A DNA stretch of 64,000 bases from an uncultured Mycoplasmatota bacterium (GCA_900552495.1 URZY01000004.1:62001-126000), one strand, 5' to 3'. Positions 8,740-17,147 are shown, counted from the stretch's first letter. Program-made: numbers and translations. Notes: generated by a model not told the origin, from the sequence alone.

Positions 8740-9312
8740 ATGTTTGAAGAACTTATGATGGCTATTAAAAATTGTGCTTATTGTAAAGATAGATTTGGTT
8801 TTATACCGCGTCCAATTGTTTGGGGAAAGAAAAATTCAAAAATTGTTCAAATAAGTCAGGCTCCGTCAAATAATGTTTCGAAAACTTTAAAGCCATTTAC
8901 TGATATGAGTGGAAAAACACTAAAATATGATTGGTATCAGATAAGTGATGAAGATTTTTATAATAAGGATAATTTTTATATTGGAGCATTGGCTCATTGC
9001 TATCCTGGAAAAGATAAAAATGGTAATGACAAACAACCACCTAGGTGTTGTCTAGAAAAGTGGGTTTTTAAAGAATTACAAGTTATTGAAAATGAGATTT
9101 ATATTTTAATTGGTGCGAAAGCAGCAAAGGCTTTTTTTCCAGAAGAAGATTTTTCTTCATTAGTATTTAAAAATAATTATTGGAACGGTAAATTAACACT
9201 AGTTTTGCCGCATCCATCGCCACTTAATAAACGTTGGCTAAAAGAACATCCTAACTTTTTAGAAGAGAGAATTTTTGAAATTAGAGATATAATTCATAGT
9301 ACTATAAATTAA
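8740..9312 (+). CDS. Uracil-DNA glycosylase family protein
   Basis: This 190-residue protein starts with an early Cys-x-x-Cys ('CAYC'), then 'KIVQISQAPS' at the motif 1 position, 'FTDMSGKTL' and 'YIGALAHCYPG', with further cysteines ('RCC') and a late 'LVLPHPSPLNKRW' that carries the motif 2 histidine. The order and the cysteines fit a family 4/5-type UDG with an Fe-S cluster. The ATG at 8740 is supported by GAGAGTGA upstream; the longer frame from 8710 has no ribosome binding site. Together with the gene at 5233 this makes two divergent UDG relatives within 4 kb. Confidence 0.8.
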   Translation: MFEELMMAIKNCAYCKDRFGFIPRPIVWGKKNSKIVQISQAPSNNVSKTLKPFTDMSGKTLKYDWYQISDEDFYNKDNFYIGALAHCYPGKDKNGNDKQPPRCCLEKWVFKELQVIENEIYILIGAKAAKAFFPEEDFSSLVFKNNYWNGKLTLVLPHPSPLNKRWLKEHPNFLEERIFEIRDIIHSTIN

Positions 9313-9344
9313 TAATGGCAATTTAAATTTTGGAGGGGTATTTT

Positions 9345-9983
9345 ATGATAAAAAATATAATTTTTGATATTGGTAATGTAATATTAAGATTTAAAGTTGA
9401 TGAAGTATTAGAACGCTTTACTGAAGATGATGATGAGCGAAAGTTTATATATGATAATATAATTAATTCGCCAGAATGGCTAGGTTATGGGCTTATCGAT
9501 ACAGGTTATATTACGAGAAATGAGGCAATAGAGATGATTAGTGATAGGACTAATCATGCAAACGATACTTTAGTTAAGGATTTTTTAAGTAATTATAATG
9601 ACTATGCTTTGGTTGATGAGAGAATGTTAGATTTAATTAAAAACTTGCAGAGAAATAATTATAGGGTTTATTTATTATCAAATATTAATCCATATACGAC
9701 TAAGTTTGTAGCAAAGAGTGGATTGTTTTCTATAGTTGATGGATATGTTTTATCATATTTAGTTCATCAAATAAAACCTTATGTAGGGATATATAAAACA
9801 TTATTAGGTAAATATGAGTTAATACCAAGTGAGTGTTTATTTGTTGATGATAGAAAGGAAAATATCGAGACTGCTAATAGTTTGGGTATTTTAGGGGAGA
9901 AAGTGTTGGCTGATAATTTTGAGAGTGTGATAAAGTTATTGAATAAATATAATATTAAATATTATGATGATGAGATGATATAG
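9345..9983 (+). CDS. HAD-family hydrolase
   Basis: The HAD motifs are visible in order. Motif I is 'IIFDIGNVI' (the usual nucleophile position DxDGT/DxGxV, first Asp present). Motif II is Ser in 'VYLLSNIN', motif III is the Lys in 'HQIKPYVGIY', and motif IV is 'CLFVDDRKENIETA'. This is the pattern of the YihX/epoxide-hydrolase-like HAD IA group, which dephosphorylates small phosphate esters. The ATG at 9345 follows TTGGAGGGG. At 212 residues it is typical. The physiological substrate cannot be told from sequence. Confidence 0.9.
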   Translation: MIKNIIFDIGNVILRFKVDEVLERFTEDDDERKFIYDNIINSPEWLGYGLIDTGYITRNEAIEMISDRTNHANDTLVKDFLSNYNDYALVDERMLDLIKNLQRNNYRVYLLSNINPYTTKFVAKSGLFSIVDGYVLSYLVHQIKPYVGIYKTLLGKYELIPSECLFVDDRKENIETANSLGILGEKVLADNFESVIKLLNKYNIKYYDDEMI

Positions 9984-10024
9984 AGTCATAATATTTTTCA
10001 TTTAAATTAAAGGAGTTAGAAATA

Positions 10025-10717
10025 ATGGTATTTGAGAGAGCGTTTAAGAAGGTGGAAAAATTATTGGAAGAAAATGCTGTTTCTTCTTATGATGAATTAA
10101 TAGAATTATTAGATAGAAATATGACTTTAAGTTCGGAAAAAAGTTCAAAGGATGCAGTTATAATACTTGGATATTCTGGTAACGGAAAGTCTACATGGGC
10201 TAGGGAATTTATGAAAAATAATAAGGGATATGAAATGATTTCTTGGGATAGTGCGTTAAAAAAAGTAGCTAGAGGTAGGGCTTACAGAGAAATACCAAGA
10301 GATGAAATAATTACTGCGGTTGATTTTGACATTGAAAATAAGAGGGAACATAATCTGATTTTAGATGGTAATTATTTAAATCTTCCTTTACGAATTGCAA
10401 CTATTAATGCTTTACATACATTAGACTATGATGTTTATTTAGCAGATTTGACTTCACAAATTGATACTACAATATTATTTAGAATTGATGATGAGACTAA
10501 TAGACAATTTAATAATCCAAAATACGCTGTTTATTCATATGAGGCGTTGAAAAAGGCTGTGGCAAGAGCTATTTATGCTTTCAAAGCTGATGAAGATAGA
10601 AGAAGTTATTTCTCAGAGCAAGTGAAACGTGGTGTTGTGGGAATGGGAGTAAGAAAAGTAATTGGGCCGCAGGAATTTAACATGGATATTATAAAAGGCG
10701 ATATTAATAATATCTAG
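10025..10717 (+). CDS. P-loop kinase-like (AAA_33 / zeta-toxin-like) protein
   Basis: A Walker A motif GYSGNGKST is seen at about residues 49-57, followed by an Asp-containing 'ISWDSALK' and 'LILDGNY', which fit the substrate and Walker B positions of polynucleotide/nucleoside kinase-like ATPases. The N-terminal 45 residues form a helical cap. Zeta toxins and chloramphenicol phosphotransferases share this fold, but no antitoxin gene is adjacent, so a housekeeping kinase is as likely. AAAGGAG precedes the ATG. The function is not certain beyond phosphotransfer or NTP binding. Confidence 0.7.
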   Translation: MVFERAFKKVEKLLEENAVSSYDELIELLDRNMTLSSEKSSKDAVIILGYSGNGKSTWAREFMKNNKGYEMISWDSALKKVARGRAYREIPRDEIITAVDFDIENKREHNLILDGNYLNLPLRIATINALHTLDYDVYLADLTSQIDTTILFRIDDETNRQFNNPKYAVYSYEALKKAVARAIYAFKADEDRRSYFSEQVKRGVVGMGVRKVIGPQEFNMDIIKGDINNI

Positions 10718-10843
10718 TTAAATATACTAATTATGAACTTGGTGATTAAGATATAAGGGCATTAAAAATAGTAAATTCCACTAATACTTCCTGTTTTTTT
10801 TAGCATTTGTTTGATATGGTTGTTTATGATAAGGAGGATATTT

Positions 10844-11896
10844 ATGAATCAAGCAAAAATAGGAAAGTTTATTCAAGAACGAAGAAAACTCAAAAAATTA
10901 ACTCAAGTAGAATTAGCTGAAAAATTAGGGGTAAGTAATAGAACAATTTCTAAATGGGAAAATGGTAATTGTATGCCGGATTATTCTATATTTAATGCTT
11001 TGTGTAAGGAATTGGATATTTCAATTAATGAGTTATTATCTGGTGAAAAGCTAAATGAGGATAATTATCAAAATAAGTTAGAAGAAAATTTTGTTAAAAC
11101 AATAGATTATAATAATAAAAAACAAAATAAGAAAGTAAGAACTTTAATAATTTTTAGTTTATTAGTAGTAATAATATATTTATTTTATAAAGCTTTTATT
11201 GCATATGTTTATTATAATAATTATACTGATTTTGAAACTAAAGCTTTTCCTAATAATAAAAATATTAAGACGGTAAAGGTTAAAAATAATAAGATGGCAA
11301 ATCAAAAGGTGTTGGATGAATTATATGTTTATATTCCGAAAGGATTTGAGCTTGTTACTGATAAGGCTAAGTCGGTTTTTGTTAATGATGATTGTGAAAC
11401 TTATGTAAAGGGTCTTGAAGAGAGTAAAGATTTTGAAGCGATGATTTTGATTTGTAATAACTATCATAGTGACTTAAGTAATTTAGATTATTATGGTATT
11501 AGAAGTAGTTTATTTCCATATATGGATGTATATAAATTATTGGATAAGTATAATATTCATAATTCCATTGATATGATAAAGTTTTATGAAAGATACGCGG
11601 ATTTTAAACAAAGTATTTTTACAAAAAGTGATGATATAAAAATTAATTATATTGTAAGAAATTATGTTAATTTTACAATTCCGACTTATGATAAATTTTA
11701 TTATTTAGATGAGGATTTAAGAGGATATTTAATTGAAAATCGTAGTGGTGATAAATACTTTAATTATGCAGTACTAAGTTATGATAATGGATTATATAAT
11801 GAAAATAGGTATTCAATTTCTTTTTATAATAATAAAGAGAATTATTTTGATTATGATAGTAGTTTTGAAATAGTTAGTAGTGTTATTGAGGATTAA
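10844..11896 (+). CDS. XRE-family regulator with membrane helix and extracytoplasmic domain
   Basis: Residues 5-60 form a Cro/CI-type helix-turn-helix ('LTQVELAEKLGVSNRTISKWENG'-like, with the usual Gln/Ser/Trp positions). A linker follows, then one transmembrane helix around residues 93-113, and a 235-residue outer domain with no recognised family. The architecture suggests a membrane-bound one-component sensor. AAGGAGG precedes the ATG at 10844. A protein of the same layout and size lies in the ICE (40854-41897), so this may be its resident relative. Confidence 0.82.
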   Translation: MNQAKIGKFIQERRKLKKLTQVELAEKLGVSNRTISKWENGNCMPDYSIFNALCKELDISINELLSGEKLNEDNYQNKLEENFVKTIDYNNKKQNKKVRTLIIFSLLVVIIYLFYKAFIAYVYYNNYTDFETKAFPNNKNIKTVKVKNNKMANQKVLDELYVYIPKGFELVTDKAKSVFVNDDCETYVKGLEESKDFEAMILICNNYHSDLSNLDYYGIRSSLFPYMDVYKLLDKYNIHNSIDMIKFYERYADFKQSIFTKSDDIKINYIVRNYVNFTIPTYDKFYYLDEDLRGYLIENRSGDKYFNYAVLSYDNGLYNENRYSISFYNNKENYFDYDSSFEIVSSVIED

Positions 11897-11931
11897 GCAA
11901 AATTTGAGATAGATATTTTTAGAGGTGTTGG

Positions 11932-11958
11932 ATAGATTATTATTAATCTATTCTTTTT
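11932..11958 (+). terminator. Terminator after XRE gene
   Basis: ATAGATT / AATCTAT with a short AT loop is followed by TCTTTTT. Confidence 0.8.
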
Positions 11959-12055
11959 ATGTTAACTTTTTCATATATAATAGGTACTTTAGAGATAAAA
12001 AAATATGATATAATATGATTAAGTACTAAGTAATAATTGGAAGTGAGTTGATAGG

Positions 12056-12502
12056 ATGGATAAGTTAGATACTCTTGAGAAAATAGAGGAATATTTAAAA
12101 CGTGCTGATTGTTATGGAGATTATAATTATTGTTTTGTAGTTCAACCAGAGGATACAGTAAGTGATGTGATACTTATGTGTTTTGGTGCTATTGGTGGAG
12201 CTATTGCGGGAGTAAGAAAAGCAACCGGAACGATTGATTATATTTTTAATAAAAATGAAAAAGGCATAGGTCTTATTCCAATAGAAAAAATAGGAAATGA
12301 AAAAGAAGTGGTGTTAGCTAAAACTATGTTTTTGAGAAATGAAGATATTGATAAGATAAGTATAAAATATGATACTATAGGAAAACTTATAAAAATAAAA
12401 ATGAAAGATAAAAGTAAATATGGATTTAAAGTGACAAGAAAAATTAAGAATATTGATTATCATGAAATAAATCTAAATAAATTTATTGAGAGCTGTAGAT
12501 AA
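12056..12502 (+). CDS. Hypothetical protein, 148 residues
   Basis: The family is not recognised. It has one hydrophobic glycine-rich segment in the middle (about residues 42-60, 'GAIGGAIAGV') flanked by charged beta-rich regions. It could be a peripheral or single-pass protein, or a PH-like domain with a glycine-rich hairpin. GAAGTGAG lies upstream of the ATG. It stands between two XRE regulators, which is the only contextual clue. Confidence 0.65.
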   Translation: MDKLDTLEKIEEYLKRADCYGDYNYCFVVQPEDTVSDVILMCFGAIGGAIAGVRKATGTIDYIFNKNEKGIGLIPIEKIGNEKEVVLAKTMFLRNEDIDKISIKYDTIGKLIKIKMKDKSKYGFKVTRKIKNIDYHEINLNKFIESCR

Positions 12503-12605
12503 ACGGTTAATCTAAATGTTAAAAATATTTGCGTAAATTCCAAAATAATTTGGTGGATTAAATATTGGATGAAGGGTAAAGTGTTTTAGTGAAAGGGAGA
12601 ATTAT

Positions 12606-13349
12606 ATGGATATCGGAAAAAATATTTCAAAATTAAGAAGAAGACAAAATCTTTCACAAGAGCAACTTGCAGAAAAAATAGGAGTTACAAGGCAGACGAT
12701 AAGTAATTGGGAACTAGGAGAATCTAGTCCAGATATAAGACAGGCTAAAAAGTTATCTAAGACATTCAATATTAGTTTGGATCAATTAGTTACTGATGCT
12801 CAAAAAGTATATGTTGATAGCTCTAGTAGGGGTTATGAGTATATTAGTAAAATAAAAATTAGTGGACTTCCGTTGGTTCATATTAACATCGGATTGGGTC
12901 GAGAGATTAGAATAGCTAAAGGTATTATTGCTGTTGGTAATGTTGCAAAAGGAATTGTGGCGTTAGGTGGAGTGGCAATTGGTTTATTTGCTTTAGGAGC
13001 AGTAAGTATAGGGCTTATATCATTGGGTGCATTTGCTTTAGGATTACTTTTTTCAATAGCGGGGATATCTATTGGTAGTATTGCTATTGGTGGTATATCA
13101 ATAGGATTATTTTCGATTGGAGGAATATCTCTTGGATTTTATTCAATAGGTGGAGTGGCACTAGCTAAATATGTTGCATCGGGAGATTATGCTTATGGTT
13201 ATATTGCTATTGGAAACCATGTAAAGGGAGTGGTTGAGTTATTACAGGATGAAGTTACAAAATCAGAAATAGAAAGTATTATATTGCAGAACTTTCCCAA
13301 AACTTGGGATATTATAATTTATTTAATTTCTAATTTGACTTATAGATAG
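12606..13349 (+). CDS. XRE-family regulator with hydrophobic glycine-repeat domain
   Basis: Residues 1-62 are a standard HTH_3 domain ('QEQLAEKIGVTRQTISNWELG' in parts). From about residue 100 to 200 a periodic pattern of I/A/L-G-x-x-(A/S)-I/L-G repeats roughly every six residues, making a long glycine-zipper-like or beta-solenoid-like hydrophobic array. The tail is soluble. HTH proteins with such repeats occur in Bacillota and are thought to sense or bind membranes, but no ligand is known to me. GAAAGGGAG precedes the ATG. Confidence 0.8.
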   Translation: MDIGKNISKLRRRQNLSQEQLAEKIGVTRQTISNWELGESSPDIRQAKKLSKTFNISLDQLVTDAQKVYVDSSSRGYEYISKIKISGLPLVHINIGLGREIRIAKGIIAVGNVAKGIVALGGVAIGLFALGAVSIGLISLGAFALGLLFSIAGISIGSIAIGGISIGLFSIGGISLGFYSIGGVALAKYVASGDYAYGYIAIGNHVKGVVELLQDEVTKSEIESIILQNFPKTWDIIIYLISNLTYR

Positions 13350-13380
13350 ATTTGCATTTGACAATTTTAAAGTTATTAAT

Positions 13381-13413
13381 AAAAAAGTCTTGATTATTTT
13401 TCAAGACTTTTTC
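13381..13413. terminator. Bidirectional terminator
   Basis: AAAAAAGTCTTGA / TTCAAGACTTTTT with a short loop has A- and T-tracts on both sides. It separates the convergent XRE gene and the TetR fragment and overlaps the fragment's stop. Confidence 0.85.
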
Positions 13414-13708
13414 TTATGTATTCTTTATTTAAAATTTCTACCATATCTTCGGGGCTTTCAATACAACCATTGAATAACCATTTCTTTATGATTGCACTCA
13501 TACCCGCTTTAAAAAATTCAATATGATATTCAAGATGTTTAGTAGTTCCTAAATATTTAATGGCATTTTCTTTCTCTAAATAATTATTATAGTGAATTGA
13601 AAAGTCAAAGTTTAGTTTAAACATAGTTCTATAATAAATTTGATTTTCTTTGATGTGTCGAAATAATTTTAAGTAGTTGTAAGAATGTTCTTTTTTTATA
13701 GTTTTATC
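13394..13708 (-). pseudogene. TetR-family regulator, C-terminal part only
   Basis: The open frame on the minus strand encodes about 104 residues ending with 'FKAGMSAIIKKWLFNGCIES' and 'EDMVEIL'. This is the typical C-terminal half of DhaS-like TetR regulators (TetR_C_8). The N-terminal helix-turn-helix is missing: a TAG stop is met at 13709-13711, and no HTH is found further upstream in the minus-strand frames I read. An internal ATG at 13624 could start a 76-residue product, but it would lack the DNA-binding domain. It is best read as a decayed gene at the edge of the scar zone. Confidence 0.7.
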
Positions 13709-13711
13709 CTA

Positions 13712-14100
13712 GTACAGATCTAAAATATTTTGATACATTTTTATTTTAATTTATAAATAGGGTATGTTATAATGTTGATGTTATCTTAAACTTTGTTACA
13801 TATAGTTTATAATTCGTTATTTTAATGTTATAATTTAAGAAATTTAAAGTTTTAGTAGTGGTTTGTGAACAAAATGAAGAAAGATATATTATGACAATGC
13901 AAGATTGGATTAACGTTATTGAAGATTTGTTCTGAGCTAGGAGAGAAATTTGTTAAAAAGCAGGAAGTATTTCTCATATGGAATATGAGTATTAGTTAAA
14001 TGATTTAATTGATATTTTTAATTTGATTAAATTGATATTTGAAAAGAGAAAATAATTATATGAGTGATAGAACTAAATTTATAAAGAAAGAAGTGAAAAA
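13712..14100. other. Gene-free stretch with decayed sequence
   Basis: No intact gene is seen. Two TGTTATAAT boxes (13764-13772 and 13825-13833) could be promoters. Between 13867 and 14060 short coding-like pieces occur (for example around 'TMQDWINVIEDLF') but they are interrupted by several stops. GAAAGAAGTG before 14101 is the ribosome binding site of the next gene. Confidence 0.6.
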
Positions 14101-14820
14101 ATGATAGGAATAAGTGTTGCGGCTAAAAAAGAGTGGGAGGCTACATTAAATTATTTTGGTGTATCTCATGAGAAATGTATAAGATATCCTTTTGGCGAAT
14201 ATTTTAAAAAGGTAATTGATAATCAAGAAGTTATTTTGTATTTAGGTGGAGTAAGAAAGATGAATGCGTCCGCATCTACACAATATATGATAGATCATTT
14301 TGATCTTAATAAGATAATTGTTGTAGGGACATGTGCAGGAATTGATGATAAATATAAAGTATTAGATATTTTTATACCAAATAAAGCGGTTCAATATGAT
14401 TGTACCGTAAAAGAGACAGAACCATTAATAAAAGATTCTTTTACTGTTTTAAATGATTTTGAAAATAAATTAATTTTAACTGGAACGATTGGTACAGCAG
14501 ATAAACCAGTAGTTATGTGGAAAGACTATGTTGAACTAAAAGAAAATGGAATAACAATAGCAGATACAGAGTCAGCAGCAATTGAGTATATATGCAGGGC
14601 TAATGGAGTTGAATGTGTTGTAATAAAAGGAATATCAGATTTTCCAAAAAACGAATCTGAGACTAATAAAGAGGATTCACATGAAGAACAACTGAACATT
14701 TTTTTAGAAAATATTCCAAAAGTAATGACAAAAATTTTTACTGAATATTTAGTATATGCTTTGAGATGTAATATCAATTATATAGAATATGCATCAAAGT
14801 CAACTACAATAGGGAAATAG
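14101..14820 (+). CDS. Phosphorylase superfamily protein (purine nucleoside phosphorylase / MTAN-like)
   Basis: The fold is indicated by 'ILYLGGVRKMNASASTQYMI', 'IIVVGTCAGIDD' (the phosphate/ribose-binding strand), and the C-terminal 'IADTESAAIEYI' followed by 'CVVIKGISDF'. These are the E-S-A-A and K-G-I-S-D motifs of the nucleoside phosphorylase / MTA-SAH nucleosidase family. The protein would cleave the N-glycosidic bond of a nucleoside. The ATG follows AAAGAAGTG. A second nucleoside-bond enzyme, the deoxyribosyltransferase-like gene at 15297, lies close by, so a linked role in nucleoside salvage or hydrolysis is possible. Confidence 0.85.
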   Translation: MIGISVAAKKEWEATLNYFGVSHEKCIRYPFGEYFKKVIDNQEVILYLGGVRKMNASASTQYMIDHFDLNKIIVVGTCAGIDDKYKVLDIFIPNKAVQYDCTVKETEPLIKDSFTVLNDFENKLILTGTIGTADKPVVMWKDYVELKENGITIADTESAAIEYICRANGVECVVIKGISDFPKNESETNKEDSHEEQLNIFLENIPKVMTKIFTEYLVYALRCNINYIEYASKSTTIGK

Positions 14821-15143
14821 CAATTTATATTTATTAATAAAAATAAAAACATAATATAAAAGTTAGCAAAATAAGCAAAGAGTGGCATATGGTATTAAAT
14901 TTTATGTGAGATAGTTGTTTAATATTATAGGAATGATTATTTTAATTTAAAGCATAATGGAAGTTTTGGGATTATAAATTTTAAAGCACTAGTGAAAAAA
15001 GGCTATCTGAAGTTAAAGAAACAGTTTTAAAAAATTATCACGAGAAATATTAGTACAAGAATGGAATTATTCCATTTTTTTATGTTATAATTATATATAG
15101 AAGATATAAAAATGAGTAGAAAAAATGTAGAGAAGAGAGAATA
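14821..15143. other. Scar zone with remnant of an element's right end
   Basis: No intact gene is seen. At 15041-15096 the sequence is almost identical to 53591-53646, the tail of the integrase fragment plus terminator plus promoter that precede rbgA. After it, ATG at 15112 starts 'MSRKNVEKR', which shares KNVEK with the current RbgA N-terminus (MKNVEKS). This looks like the relic of an older rbgA-targeting element that has since decayed. Upstream of it, a frame ending 'LSEVKETVLKNYHEKY' could be the end of its recombinase. Confidence 0.6.
15041..15096 (+). repeat. Copy 1 of the integrase-tail/terminator/promoter repeat
   Basis: This 56-base segment matches 53591-53646 with only a few differences. 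It contains the hairpin AATGGAA / TTCCATT with a T-run and the extended -10 box TGTTATAAT at 15084-15091. Confidence 0.8.
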
Positions 15144-15278
15144 TTGGATTTTATTGTTACCACAAAGAACCCATATGCTTTTAAAGTCAATGGGACATTA
15201 GTAAAAATAAGCTTTTCGAATAATGAGAAAAAGGCAGAAGATACTATTATGAATGTTATAAAAAGCTTATATAGATAA
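15144..15278 (+). CDS. Possible small protein, 44 residues
   Basis: The frame from TTG at 15144 reads LDFIVTTKNPYAF, then KVNGTLVKISFSNN, and ends in ...SLYR. It is a compact beta-beta-alpha-looking pattern that recalls short proteins encoded beside recombinases in Bacillota elements. The AAGAGAG upstream could serve as a ribosome binding site. It may also be only the 3' part of a lost gene, because the region before it is a junction relic. Confidence 0.4.
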   Translation: MDFIVTTKNPYAFKVNGTLVKISFSNNEKKAEDTIMNVIKSLYR

Positions 15279-15296
15279 ATATGAAAGAGGCGAAAT

Positions 15297-15824
15297 ATGA
15301 TAATTAATTATTCTGACCAAGAGGTTATTAAAGGAAAGAAATCTATATTTTTAGCAGGTCCAACTCCACGAGGTGAAAATGTTGTTTCTTGGAGGAGTGA
15401 GGCTTGTCAAATTTTAGAACAAATTGGGTTTGATGGAATAGTTTATGTTCCTGAATATTCTACTTGGAAGCCTAAAGAAGATTATGTTGATCAAGCAATG
15501 TGGGAGCGAATTGCTTTAACAAATGCGACGGTAATTTTATTTTGGATACCGAGAAAATTACCAGATATGGCAGCTTTTACTACAAATGTTGAATTTGGTT
15601 ATTGGCTACATAGTGGTAAAGTTATTTACGGAAGACCTAACGATGCTGCTAAAGTTAAATATCTTGATTGGTTATATAGATTAGATTATGGTAAAGATCC
15701 TTATGAAGATTTGCAATCGCTATTAGATGCTTCGGCCAACTTAGTAAATAATTTATATGATGAACAAGTAAATGAAATCTTACCGTTAAGCGAAAGAAAA
15801 ATGATAAAAAAACTGAGGAAGTGA
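15297..15824 (+). CDS. Nucleoside 2-deoxyribosyltransferase-like protein
   Basis: The start 'KSIFLAGPTPRG' matches the first strand and loop of the nucleoside 2-deoxyribosyltransferase-like family. It is followed by 'WRSEACQIL', 'VYVPEY', 'WERIALTNATVILFWIPR' and 'TTNVEFGYWL', which contains the Glu expected at the catalytic position. These enzymes move or hydrolyse the deoxyribose-base bond. AGAGGCG precedes the ATG. Five bases after its stop a rbgA-like start follows (junction 1), so the gene either was the native upstream neighbour of rbgA or is cargo of an older inserted unit. Confidence 0.8.
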   Translation: MIINYSDQEVIKGKKSIFLAGPTPRGENVVSWRSEACQILEQIGFDGIVYVPEYSTWKPKEDYVDQAMWERIALTNATVILFWIPRKLPDMAAFTTNVEFGYWLHSGKVIYGRPNDAAKVKYLDWLYRLDYGKDPYEDLQSLLDASANLVNNLYDEQVNEILPLSERKMIKKLRK

Positions 15825-15829
15825 TAATA

Positions 15830-15868
15830 ATGAACGGCAATAAAGGACAAAATACGACAATTAACTGA
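15830..15868 (+). pseudogene. Orphan rbgA 5' end, junction 1 (left edge of island)
   Basis: GAGGAAGTGATAATA then ATG starts the 12-residue reading frame MNGNKGQNTTIN, cut by TGA. The last codons ATT AAC TG are shared with the live rbgA (ATC AAC TGG, residues Ile-Asn-Trp before the conserved Y-P-G-H-M). It is probably the original N-terminus of the chromosomal rbgA, or that of an older insertion, separated from the rest of the gene by 37.9 kb of inserted DNA. Confidence 0.75.
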
Positions 15869-15900
15869 CTGATATCGATTTATTGCACACTTTCAAAAAA

Positions 15901-15915
15901 CTTATAAATAAAGGA
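15901..15915 (+). repeat. Element left-end motif, copy 1
   Basis: CTTATAAATAAAGGA lies 38 bases from the core AAC of junction 1. Matching motifs lie at 24409-24423 and 27872-27886, each 40 bases from its own core. Confidence 0.65.
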
Positions 15916-16088
15916 TTTTAGAAGATTTAGATCTTACACGATTTTTATAAAAAAATAAAAAAATCATAAAAAATAGCATTTTTTGACTAAAATATCCTAT
16001 TTTTTGGGTGAGGAATTGTAGGGTTGAGGTCGCCGTTGAACACTTTAAAATTTAAAAGAAAAAATATATTATAGAAAGGAGCGGGAAT

Positions 16089-17105
16089 ATGACAAAAGAT
16101 TTAATAATTAGAAGCAGTAGTGCTGAATTTTTAATTTTTGAAAGACAAACTCATGATAAAGGAGTCCAAGTTAGATTTGAAGATGGAGATTTATGGTTAA
16201 CCCAAAAAGCTATTGGAGAACTTTTTAATACCACCAGAAATAATATTACTATGCATATTAATGATATATACGGTAGTTATGAGTTAGAACAAAATTCAAC
16301 TAGTAAGAAATTCTTACTAGTTCAAAATGAAGGGAATAGAGAAGTAAAAAGAAATGTACAATATTATAATTTAGATATGGTTATTTCTATTGGTTATAAA
16401 GTAAATTCAGAAAGAGCAATTCAGTTTAGAAGATGGGCAACTTATATATTAAAAGAGTTTTCAAAAAAAGGTTATATAATAGATAAAAAAAGAATGGCAA
16501 ATGGAGCTTTCTTTGATGAGGATTATTATGACTCATTACTTGCAGAAATAAGAGAAATAAGATTATCTGAAAGAAGATTTTATCAAAAAGTAACGGATAT
16601 ATATGCTACTAGTGTAGATTATGATAAAAAATCTCCTACAACTATTAAGTTTTTTAAAAAAGTTCAAAATAAAATGCATTACGCTGTATCGCATAAAACA
16701 GCTGCCGAAATTATATATAATAGAGCAGATGCAGATAAGGAACATATGGGACTGACTAATTGGAAAAATTCCCCTAATGGTAAAATTTTAGAAACAGATG
16801 TAGTTATTGCAAAAAACTATTTAAGTAAAGAAGAATTAGAAAGTTTAGAACTAATTGTTTCAGCATTTTTAGATTTAGCAGAAAACAGAGCAAAAAGACA
16901 TATACCTATGACAATGGAAGACTGGGCAACAAGAATTGATAAATTCCTATTAGCAGATGATTTAGATGTGCTAAAAGATGCTGGAAAAATATCGCATCAA
17001 ATTGCTTGCGATAAAGCATTAACAGAATTTGAAAAATATAGAATAAAACAAGATAAATTATATAAATCTGATTTTGACTTACTATTAGAAGAAATAGATA
17101 AATAG
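16089..17105 (+). CDS. RhuM-family (virulence protein RhuM-like) protein
   Basis: The 338 residues fit the RhuM family: an N-terminal winged-helix-like region 'GDLWLTQKAIGELFNTTRNN' and 'HINDIY', then 'VQYYNLDMVISIGYKVNSER', with 'FRRWAT' close after. The C-terminal half holds a conserved His/Asn-rich helical domain. RhuM genes occur on many mobile elements and near Fic/Doc or restriction genes. They were named from a Salmonella pathogenicity island, but the biochemical role is not established. AAAGGAGCGGG precedes the ATG. It is the first gene of element A and about 220 bases from the left junction. Confidence 0.88.
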   Translation: MTKDLIIRSSSAEFLIFERQTHDKGVQVRFEDGDLWLTQKAIGELFNTTRNNITMHINDIYGSYELEQNSTSKKFLLVQNEGNREVKRNVQYYNLDMVISIGYKVNSERAIQFRRWATYILKEFSKKGYIIDKKRMANGAFFDEDYYDSLLAEIREIRLSERRFYQKVTDIYATSVDYDKKSPTTIKFFKKVQNKMHYAVSHKTAAEIIYNRADADKEHMGLTNWKNSPNGKILETDVVIAKNYLSKEELESLELIVSAFLDLAENRAKRHIPMTMEDWATRIDKFLLADDLDVLKDAGKISHQIACDKALTEFEKYRIKQDKLYKSDFDLLLEEIDK

Positions 17106-17114
17106 TAATTTGTG

Positions 17115-17144
17115 GAGCAGAATAATTAATCTGTTCTTTTTTTT
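17115..17144 (+). terminator. Terminator after rhuM-like gene
   Basis: GAGCAGA / TCTGTTC (one G-T pair) with an AT-rich loop is followed by eight T. The GntR promoter starts immediately after. Confidence 0.7.
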
Positions 17145-17147
17145 ATA

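Noticed and set aside
10025..10717. Zeta toxin of a toxin-antitoxin pair
   Set aside because: Walker A is present, but there is no epsilon-like gene upstream and the rest does not show zeta substrate motifs I can name.
13712..14100. CRISPR or small RNA in the scar zone
   Set aside because: No regularly spaced repeats are present, and no stable structure with terminator could be seen by eye.
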